Part shown: positions 42,503-48,844 of the stretch, piece by piece | Numbering within the stretch: the first letter of the stretch is position 1 | How the letters are laid out: each line of letters starts with the position of its first letter | DNA from: Hymenobacter lucidus | GTDB lineage: Bacteria; Bacteroidota; Bacteroidia; Cytophagales; Hymenobacteraceae | NCBI RefSeq assembly: GCF_020447265.1 | Contig: NZ_JAJADR010000001.1 | Span: 1,302,001 to 1,366,000, forward strand | DNA length: 64,000 nt | Direction: 5' to 3' | Program-made: the position numbers and the translations under genes | The notes under the pieces: generated by a model | Databases searched by the model: none | The model's input: only the letters and a program-made list of their open reading frames with translations | Told to the model about the DNA's origin: nothing

Positions 42503-43468
42503 ATGGACGCTACTTACTACCAGCAGCAGGTGCAAAAGCTGCCCAAGCTCGGCCTCGGGCTGGGTTTGCGGCACGCGCACTTCAACTACATTCTAGAGCA
42601 ATGGCCGGCGGTAGACTGGTTTGAAATCATTTCCGAAAACTTCATCGACTCCGGCGGGCGGCCCCGCTACGTACTCGACCAGCTGGCCGAGCGCTACCCG
42701 CTAGTGATGCATGGCGTGTCGTTGTCGGTGGGCAGTACCGATGCGCTGAACTTCGATTATCTGAGCCGGCTCAAACAGCTGGCCCGGGCCATTCGGTCGG
42801 CCTGGGTGAGCGACCATCTGTGCTGGACTGGGGCTATGGGCCTGAACACCCACGATTTGCTGCCCGTGCCCCTGACCGAGGAAACGCTGGCACACATCGT
42901 GGGCCGGGTGCGCGTGATTCAGGAGTTTCTGGAACGGCCCCTCATTCTGGAAAATCCCAGCACCTACCTCAGCTTCGCCCACTCCACCATTTCGGAGCCG
43001 GAGTTTTTGGCGCGGCTGGCCGAGGAAACCGGCTGCGGCCTGCTGCTCGACGTGAACAACGTGTATGTGACCTGCTTCAACAACGACCTCGACCCGCTGG
43101 CCTACATCGACGCGCTGCCCGCCGACCGTATCGTGCAGATGCACCTGGCCGGGCACCAGCACTGCGGCACCCACATCATCGACACCCACGACCGGGAAGT
43201 TTTGTCGCCGGTGTGGGCTTTGTTTCAGCGGGCCTGGCAGCGCACCGGCGGCGTGGCTACGCTATTGGAGTGGGACAGCCAGATTCCGCCCTTCCCTGAG
43301 TATCACGCCGAGCTGCTCAAGGCCCGGCAGTTTATGAACGAGCTGCCGCCGGCGCTGACCGCGCGGCCGGTGGTGGAGGCCGAAACGGGCGTGGTATCCA
43401 ATCCGCTGAGCTTTCTGACGCCCGGTATCATGACTGAAGAGCCGATAATTGCTTCTTCGCGTGGCTGA
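42503..43468 (+). CDS. DUF692 enzyme (MNIO, multinuclear non-haem iron oxidative enzyme)
   Basis: 321 residues from the ATG at 42503. The TIM-barrel metal motifs of the MbnB/TglH/BufB family are all visible: HGVSLSVG (His 70), SDHLCW (Asp 104, His 105), ENPSTYL (Glu 150, Asn 151), LLLDVNNVYV (Asp 183, Asn 185), QMHLAGHQH (His 214, His 218), IDTHDREV (Asp 227, His 229) and LLEWD (Glu 256, Asp 258). Such enzymes bind two or three irons and oxidise cysteines in peptides with O2, making thiazole, thiooxazole or related groups. The partner gene overlaps its stop codon and the Cys-rich candidate substrate lies just upstream. Confidence 0.93.
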   Translation: MDATYYQQQVQKLPKLGLGLGLRHAHFNYILEQWPAVDWFEIISENFIDSGGRPRYVLDQLAERYPLVMHGVSLSVGSTDALNFDYLSRLKQLARAIRSAWVSDHLCWTGAMGLNTHDLLPVPLTEETLAHIVGRVRVIQEFLERPLILENPSTYLSFAHSTISEPEFLARLAEETGCGLLLDVNNVYVTCFNNDLDPLAYIDALPADRIVQMHLAGHQHCGTHIIDTHDREVLSPVWALFQRAWQRTGGVATLLEWDSQIPPFPEYHAELLKARQFMNELPPALTARPVVEAETGVVSNPLSFLTPGIMTEEPIIASSRG

Positions 43469-44315
43469 GTCGGCGTTTACCCTGGCGCAGGTGCAGCACT
43501 GGATGCAAACGGTGCTGACAGATTCGGCCGGGCTGGGCGCGGCCATGCGCGGCGCGGCGGCCCAGGCGGTGCTGCCGCTGCAGCCCGCCGATATCGAGCA
43601 GCTCATTGCGCCTTCGAGCCGCATGAGCGGCGGGCAGCGGCTGGCAGTGTACCAGCGCGGCTACTTTGCCCGGCTGCTGGAGTGCATGGCCGGGCAGTTT
43701 CGGGTGCTGAAACAGGCGCTGGGCGAGGAGCTGTTCGAGGATTTTGCCCGCGAATACCTGGCCGTATATCCATCTGAAACTTATACCCTGGGCGAGCTGG
43801 GGGCACGTTTCGCGCAGTTTCTGGCCGAAACCCGCCCCGACCTTGACGCCCCGCCGGAAGAGCGCGAAGCCTGGCCCGACTTCATGATTGACCTGGCCCG
43901 GCTGGAGCGCGCCGCCTTCGTAGTTTTCGACGCGCCCGGCAGTGAACAACAACCGGCAGTGGATTGGTCAGCGGTGGCCGACGCGGCGCTGCGGCTGGCT
44001 CCGGGCTGCGAGCTGCTCCGCTTCCGCTACCCCGTGAATGGCTACTACCAGGCCGTGTACCGGGGCGAAAACCCGCCGCTGCCGCCGGCTCAACTCAACT
44101 TTTTGGCCATTACCCGCGTGAATTTCCAGTTGGTAATGTTCGAGCTGCAGCCGCTGCAGTTTCAGTTTTTGCAGCAGCTACAGCAGGGTCGCACCGTGCA
44201 GGAGGCCGTGGCAATGCTGGCTACACAGCTGGAAATGGGGCAGGTGCCGGCCGAGGTGCTGTGGCGGATATGGCGGGCAAAATGGCTGCCACGGGGCTTT
44301 TTTGTAGCCAGTTAA
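43461..44315 (+). CDS. DUF2063 protein, MNIO partner (substrate-recruiting)
   Basis: 284 residues from a GTG at 43461; a TTG at 43449 would add four. The frame overlaps the DUF692 stop by eight bases, so translation is coupled. The N-terminal ~110 residues form the helical DUF2063 domain (LQPADIEQLIAPSSRMSGGQ and LAVYQRGYFARLLECM). The C-terminal part resembles the MbnC-like partner that presents the peptide to the DUF692 enzyme. It contains DFMIDLARLERAAFVVFDAP. It ends the gene run; a minus-strand gene begins 18 bases later. Confidence 0.88.
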   Translation: MAESAFTLAQVQHWMQTVLTDSAGLGAAMRGAAAQAVLPLQPADIEQLIAPSSRMSGGQRLAVYQRGYFARLLECMAGQFRVLKQALGEELFEDFAREYLAVYPSETYTLGELGARFAQFLAETRPDLDAPPEEREAWPDFMIDLARLERAAFVVFDAPGSEQQPAVDWSAVADAALRLAPGCELLRFRYPVNGYYQAVYRGENPPLPPAQLNFLAITRVNFQLVMFELQPLQFQFLQQLQQGRTVQEAVAMLATQLEMGQVPAEVLWRIWRAKWLPRGFFVAS

Positions 44316-44333
44316 TAGTTTCTTGCTACTGGG

Positions 44334-44813
44334 CTAAGCTATTCGGAACTCGCCGCCGCCCGCCAGATCCTCATCAACTTCAGAAGTATTGAAGTACCAT
44401 AGGTGACCTGCATAGTCAGCTACCAGAGTTTCCCATCTGTTGATGCGGACAAACCACGCGGGTTGGTGCTCCAGACTTTCTACCAAATCATCGTAGCTAA
44501 ATTTAGCCGCAACCTCGAAGAAAACGGCTGTATCGACTACCAGGATAAGCCCGGTATCGGAGCAGAACTGCTGCAGATTGTCTGTTGTGTTTTCGGCGCT
44601 GTCGAAATAGTGGATTCGGGCCACATCAAAGTCTTCCGTATCAGCCGTGAAGAGTGCGTACGGAATACTGGTGTCGGGAAAAATTATCCTCCTTAAGGCA
44701 GTTAAATCCCGACTTGCCAGTGTGGATGCGGAAGCTTCGGTGAAGTCACTGACGTACAGCGAATCGATAAAAATATACGTCTGGCCGAGCGTAAGCTTTA
44801 AGTGGCGTGGCAT
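44334..44813 (-). CDS. Hypothetical protein
   Basis: 159 residues, soluble and acidic (pI low: many Asp and Glu), with an alternating strand pattern (LTLGQTYIFIDSLYVSD, RIHYFDSAENT, GLILVVDTAVFFEVA). Only 18 bases from the convergent DUF2063 gene. AT-richer than the neighbouring genes. No family recognised. Confidence 0.6.
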   Translation of the reverse strand: MPRHLKLTLGQTYIFIDSLYVSDFTEASASTLASRDLTALRRIIFPDTSIPYALFTADTEDFDVARIHYFDSAENTTDNLQQFCSDTGLILVVDTAVFFEVAAKFSYDDLVESLEHQPAWFVRINRWETLVADYAGHLWYFNTSEVDEDLAGGGEFRIA

Positions 44814-44832
44814 AGTATCACAAGTAGCTTGC

Positions 44833-45318
44833 CTACAGCTTCGGCAGCAAGCCCGAAATGCCCTTTATGTTGAGCCGCACAAAGCTCTTCACGCGGCCGA
44901 ATTTGGCGGTAGTTTCTTCCAGCTCCTCATCTTTCTCCAGCTTGCTGGGCCGGTGCGTATCGAGCAGGCTAAAGATGGAATCGGCAATGTCGATATAGCC
45001 CAGAATCATCAGCAGCAGCAGTTTCTTCTCGTCTTCCTGGTAGCTTTTGGTGCGTACGGCCTTTACCAGACTGTCAAGCTGGTTGGTTTCGTCGATGAAC
45101 AGGTCGCGCAAGTACAGGCGCTGCTGCTGGTAGTCAGCCAGGATTTCGGGCTCTACCTGGGCGGCCGAAAACGGGAAAGAGGTGGTGAAGGCCGTGGCGG
45201 CGCGAAAGTCCTTTTCGGCCGCGTATACGGTTTCAAGGTGCTTCTGCAGGCTGGCCCAAAGCCCGTTGCGGGCTTTGTCGAAGGCGGAAGGAGTAGCGGC
45301 GGGAGTTGGGTTTTCCAT
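44833..45318 (-). CDS. Hypothetical helical protein
   Basis: 161 residues from the ATG at 45318 (MENPTPAATPSAFDK); an ATG at 45342 would add eight but lies inside the promoter box. It is soluble and mainly helical, with DLFIDETNQLDSLVKAVRTKS and KKLLLLMILGYIDIADSIF. No family recognised. It is divergent from dxr. A perfect -7 box lies just upstream. Confidence 0.65.
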   Translation of the reverse strand: MENPTPAATPSAFDKARNGLWASLQKHLETVYAAEKDFRAATAFTTSFPFSAAQVEPEILADYQQQRLYLRDLFIDETNQLDSLVKAVRTKSYQEDEKKLLLLMILGYIDIADSIFSLLDTHRPSKLEKDEELEETTAKFGRVKSFVRLNIKGISGLLPKL

Positions 45319-45339
45319 AATGAGGTAAGGATACGTGGG

Positions 45340-45347
45340 CAAAAGTA
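45340..45347 (-). promoter_or_regulatory. -7 box of the 45318 gene
   Basis: On the minus strand it reads TACTTTTG, a perfect consensus match, 21 bases before the ATG at 45318. CAAA at 45363-45366 (TTTG on the minus strand) could be its -33 element, though the spacing of 15 is short. Confidence 0.55.
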
Positions 45348-45401
45348 CGCTGTTGCGCCGCCCAAAGCCGCCGTCCGCCGCTGCAAACTGAAAGTTCGGC
45401 T

Positions 45402-45409
45402 TACTTTTG
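45402..45409 (+). promoter_or_regulatory. -7 box of dxr
   Basis: TACTTTTG, a perfect -7 match 40 bases before the dxr ATG at 45450. Confidence 0.5.
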
Positions 45410-45449
45410 TCTAAGGCCGCCCCACCGCGCCCCGTAGCTGTACCTCTCC

Positions 45450-46616
45450 ATGTCTTCTCTCCCCAAACGCGTTACCCTGCTGGGCTCTACCGGCTCCATC
45501 GGTACCCAGGCCCTCGACGTTATCCGGGCCCACCCCGGCCGCTTTCAGGTAGCGGCGCTGTCGGCCCACGCCAACGCCGAGCTGCTGATTCAGCAGGCCC
45601 GCGAGTTTCATCCCGCCGTCGTTGTCATCGGCGACGAGCAAAAATACGAGCTGGTAAAAACGGCTCTGGCTGGGCAGAACACGGACGTGCTGGCCGGTAG
45701 CGCCGCCCTCACCGAAATTGCCGGCCGCCCCGATACCGATATCGTGCTGACGGCCATGGTCGGCTACTCGGGCCTGCTGCCTACGGTGGCCGCCATCCGG
45801 GCCGGCAAGGACATTGCCCTGGCCAACAAGGAAACCCTGGTGGTAGCCGGCCAGCTCATTACCCGCCTCGTGAAAGAGTACGGCGTGGGCCTGTACCCCG
45901 TCGACTCCGAACATTCGGCCATTTTCCAGTGCCTGGTAGGAGAGGAGCGCAACCCGATTGAGAAAATCATCCTCACCGCTTCCGGCGGTCCATTCCGGGG
46001 CCGCACGGCCGAGCAACTGGCTACCGTTACCAAAGCCCAGGCCCTAAAGCACCCCAACTGGGATATGGGCGCCAAAATCACCATCGATTCGGCTTCCCTG
46101 ATGAACAAGGGCCTGGAGGTAATTGAGGCCAAATGGCTGTTCGGACTCAACGACGACCAGATCGACGTAGTGGTGCACCCGCAAAGCATCATCCATTCGC
46201 TGGTGCAGTTTCAGGATGGCTCGTTGAAAGCCCAGCTGGGACTGCCCGATATGAAGCTGCCGATTCAGTACGCACTGGGCTTTCCCGAGCGGCTGCCGTC
46301 CAGCTTCCCGCGCTTTTCCTTCCTCGATTATCCGCAGCTTACCTTCGAGCAGCCTGACCGTGCTACCTTCCGCAATCTGCCGCTGGCGTTTGAGGCCATG
46401 CGCCAGGGCGGCAACGCGCCGTGCGTGCTCAACGCGGCCAACGAAATAGCCGTGGCGGCCTTTCTGCGCGACGAAATCGGGTTTCTCGAAATGCCGACCT
46501 TAGTGGAAAGCTGCCTCACGAAGGTTTCGTACCTTGCCGAACCGTCGCTGGACGACTACGTGCAGACCGACCAGGAAACGCGCCGCGTGGCGCACGAACT
46601 GGTTGGCCGCCTGTAA
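45450..46616 (+). CDS. dxr: 1-deoxy-D-xylulose 5-phosphate reductoisomerase
   Basis: 388 residues, normal for Dxr (IspC). This cytoplasmic enzyme makes MEP from DXP with NADPH in the non-mevalonate isoprenoid pathway. The NADPH fold starts at VTLLGSTGSIGTQALDVI (residues 8-25). The metal and substrate region includes LANKETLVVAGQL, VDSEHSAIFQCL and TASGGPFRG, then MGAKITIDSASLMNKGLEVIEA and VVHPQSIIHSLVQF. All catalytic motifs are intact. It is followed by rseP, a common Bacteroidota pairing, with an intergenic repeat hairpin between them at 46637. Confidence 0.97.
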   Translation: MSSLPKRVTLLGSTGSIGTQALDVIRAHPGRFQVAALSAHANAELLIQQAREFHPAVVVIGDEQKYELVKTALAGQNTDVLAGSAALTEIAGRPDTDIVLTAMVGYSGLLPTVAAIRAGKDIALANKETLVVAGQLITRLVKEYGVGLYPVDSEHSAIFQCLVGEERNPIEKIILTASGGPFRGRTAEQLATVTKAQALKHPNWDMGAKITIDSASLMNKGLEVIEAKWLFGLNDDQIDVVVHPQSIIHSLVQFQDGSLKAQLGLPDMKLPIQYALGFPERLPSSFPRFSFLDYPQLTFEQPDRATFRNLPLAFEAMRQGGNAPCVLNAANEIAVAAFLRDEIGFLEMPTLVESCLTKVSYLAEPSLDDYVQTDQETRRVAHELVGRL

Positions 46617-46636
46617 GTGTTGTCTGGCGTAAGAAC

Positions 46637-46663
46637 GTCATGCTTCGGCAAGCTCAGTATGAC
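46637..46663. repeat. Small dispersed hairpin repeat, second copy
   Basis: GTCATGCTTCGGCAAGCTC followed by AGTATGAC matches the repeat at 42435-42461 with few changes. Confidence 0.65.
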
Positions 46664-46705
46664 GGACCCTATAATTTCCCTTTCTACCCAATACCAAGTT
46701 TCGCT

Positions 46706-48046
46706 TTGGAAGTATTAATCATGGCCGGCCAGATGTTGCTGGGCCTTTCTATTCTGGTGGGTTTGCACGAGTTCGGGCACTTCGCCGCCGCCAAGTACTT
46801 CAAGATCCGCGTCGATAAGTTCTACATCTTCTTCGACTTCCTGTTTCCGATGCCGGGCGTGATGAACTTCGCTCTGTTCAAGAAAAAAATTGGGGAGACG
46901 GAGTACGGCCTGGGCTGGTTTCCGCTAGGTGGCTACGTGGCCATTCACGGCATGATCGACGAAACCACCGACGCCGACCAATTGGCTTCCGAGCCCCAGC
47001 CCAACGAGTTTCGCTCGAAGCCGGCCTGGCAGCGCCTCATTGTGATGCTGGGCGGCATCATCATGAACGTCATTACCGGCATCGTCATCTTCTCGGTTCT
47101 GACCTTCAACTACGGCGAGAAATACCTGCCCGCTTCCGAGGCCCGCTACGGCGTGGTGCCCAACAAGCTGGGTGAGGAAATGGGCTTCCGCACCGGCGAC
47201 AAAATCGTCAAGATCAACGGCCGGCCCTTCACCGAGTTCGACGAAGTGTACAGCACCGACGTGATGCTGGGCACCAACAGCTACTACACCGTAGACCGCA
47301 ACGGGCAGATCCTGGACATTCCAATTCCCAAGAATTTCATGGACCGGCTGTCTGATAAGGACCAGACGCCGTTTGTGCTGCCCCTGAACCCATTTGTAGT
47401 AGACCAGGTGGTGGCGGGCAGCGGCGCGGCCAAAGGCGGTTTGCAAACCAACGACCGGATTCTTTCCGTGGCCGGCAAGCCCACCCAGTTCTTCCCCGAG
47501 CTGCAGGAAGCCCTGAAAGCCAATGCCGGCAAAACCGTACCGGTGCAGGTGGTGCGCAACAATCAGCCCACCACCCTGCAGATTGCCGTCGACGAGGAAG
47601 GCCACATCGGCTTTATGCCCAAGTCATTGCTGAAGGAAGCTACCCGCACCTACAGCTTAGGTCAGGCTATTCCGGCCGGTACCAAAAAGGCATTCGGCGT
47701 GGTAACGACCCAGATGAAAGCATTTGGTAAGATTTTCCGGGGCGAGGCTTCGGCCCGCAAGTCGCTGGGTGGGCCCATGGCCATTGCCCAGCAGTACGGC
47801 GGCGTGTGGGACTGGATGCGGTTCTGGACCCTGACCGGTATGCTCTCGATGGTGCTGGCCTTTATGAACCTGCTGCCCATTCCGGCCCTCGACGGCGGCC
47901 ACGTGCTGTTCCTGCTCTACGAGATGGTAGCCGGCCGCAAGCCCTCCGACTCGTTCCTCGAAAACGCCCAGAAAGTGGGTATGGTCATGATTCTGGGTTT
48001 GATGGTCTTCGTTATCTTCAACGACTTCTTCAAGCTGCTGTTCTAA
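46706..48046 (+). CDS. rseP: RIP metalloprotease RseP (site-2 protease)
   Basis: About 446 residues. An inner-membrane zinc protease that cuts anti-sigma factors and signal remnants within the membrane. The active site is GLHEFGHFAAAK (HExxH) near residue 20, and the C-terminal partner motif is PIPALDGGHVLF (LDG) near residue 397. Membrane helices lie near 5-25, 105-130, 370-395 and 425-445, with PDZ-type regions between (GSGAAKGGLQTNDRILSV). I start at TTG 46706 because MEVLIMAGQMLLGLS matches the common N-terminus MEVLVMAGQ of relatives. The next possible start is ATG 46721. Confidence 0.92.
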   Translation: MEVLIMAGQMLLGLSILVGLHEFGHFAAAKYFKIRVDKFYIFFDFLFPMPGVMNFALFKKKIGETEYGLGWFPLGGYVAIHGMIDETTDADQLASEPQPNEFRSKPAWQRLIVMLGGIIMNVITGIVIFSVLTFNYGEKYLPASEARYGVVPNKLGEEMGFRTGDKIVKINGRPFTEFDEVYSTDVMLGTNSYYTVDRNGQILDIPIPKNFMDRLSDKDQTPFVLPLNPFVVDQVVAGSGAAKGGLQTNDRILSVAGKPTQFFPELQEALKANAGKTVPVQVVRNNQPTTLQIAVDEEGHIGFMPKSLLKEATRTYSLGQAIPAGTKKAFGVVTTQMKAFGKIFRGEASARKSLGGPMAIAQQYGGVWDWMRFWTLTGMLSMVLAFMNLLPIPALDGGHVLFLLYEMVAGRKPSDSFLENAQKVGMVMILGLMVFVIFNDFFKLLF

Positions 48047-48060
48047 GCAGCCTACTGAAC

Positions 48061-48098
48061 GAAAAAGCTCCTGTCTTACTTAAGGCAGGAGCTTTTTC
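48061..48098. terminator. Intrinsic terminator after rseP
   Basis: GAAAAAGCTCCTG (48061-48073) and CAGGAGCTTTTTC (48086-48098) pair perfectly. Confidence 0.9.
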
Positions 48099-48118
48099 AT
48101 TTCGCCTGTTCTCGCGCT

Positions 48119-48613
48119 ATGCGTCGATTATTCTTTATTCTGGCCGGCTGCCTGCTTAGCCTCGCCGCCGTGGCCCACGCCTACCACGCCAGCATTATGG
48201 AGGTGCGCTACAACGCGCCCAAGCAACAGCTGGAAATAGCGCTGAAAGTTTTCACCGACGATTTTGAAAAAGCTCTTTCTGTTGGCCAGCCCCGCCCCAT
48301 CAGCTTCGAGCAAACGCCCAAAACTCAGGTAACCCAGCTCACCACCGAAATGCTGCGCAAGTCTCTGGCCTTTGGCACCAAGCCCGGCGAAACGCTGCCG
48401 CTGCAGCTCATCGGCTTCGAGAAAGACCACGAAGCGCATTGGCTCTACCTGTCGGTGAAGCTGCCCAAACCCACCAATACCCTCGTGCTGCGCCACAAGC
48501 TGCTCGTAGCCACCTTCGCCGACCAGATGAACATCGTGAACCTCGATGCCGGCGGCAAAAAGCAAAGCGCCCTGTTCCGGGAAGGAAACGAGGAGCAGAA
48601 ACTGGTGTTTTAG
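48119..48613 (+). CDS. DUF6702-type secreted protein
   Basis: 164 residues with a signal peptide (about 1-21, ending VAHA). The start YHASIMEVRYNAPKQQLEIALKVFTDDFE is typical of a small secreted Bacteroidota family annotated DUF6702. The rest is a beta-sandwich-like pattern ending NIVNLDAGGKKQSALF. No catalytic residues are evident. It stands between two terminator-bearing gaps and is transcribed alone. Function unknown. Confidence 0.75.
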   Translation: MRRLFFILAGCLLSLAAVAHAYHASIMEVRYNAPKQQLEIALKVFTDDFEKALSVGQPRPISFEQTPKTQVTQLTTEMLRKSLAFGTKPGETLPLQLIGFEKDHEAHWLYLSVKLPKPTNTLVLRHKLLVATFADQMNIVNLDAGGKKQSALFREGNEEQKLVF

Positions 48614-48616
48614 ATG

Positions 48617-48838
48617 TGAGAAATGTGTTGGAATGTGGAGAATGTGTCATTGCGAGCAGCGCGAAGCAATCCGTCCTCTGAAATGTGCTGAGCCTCCTAA
48701 TGTGAAAAGCCCTTTCCCGTCGCAACGAGAAAGGGCTTTCTGGTAAAAGAGCGCTGGTCGCTAGCAGAGGACGGATTGCTTCGCGCTGCTCGCAATGACA
48801 CGTTGGGCATTAGCCTATCAGCACATTCCCCACATCAG
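48617..48838. repeat. Nested symmetrical intergenic repeat
   Basis: From outside in, left side: AATGTG words (48617-48650), then CATTGCGAGCAGCGCGAAGC (48650-48669 region) with ATCCGTCCTC, then a central hairpin (48706-48739). The right side mirrors them: GAGGACGGAT and GCTTCGCGCTGCTCGCAATG (about 48769-48798), then GCACATTCCCCACAT. It occupies the gap between convergent genes. Confidence 0.8.
48706..48739. terminator. Hairpin terminator in nested repeat
   Basis: AAAGCCCTTTC (48706-48716) pairs with GAAAGGGCTTT (48729-48739). It belongs to the same 'AAAGCCCTTT' hairpin class as the elements at 1, 10410 and 15933. Confidence 0.6.
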
Positions 48839-48844
48839 CCAACC

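Noticed and set aside
48645..48800. Insertion sequence ends
   Set aside because: Inverted ends are present but there is no transposase or room for one; it is a short composite repeat.
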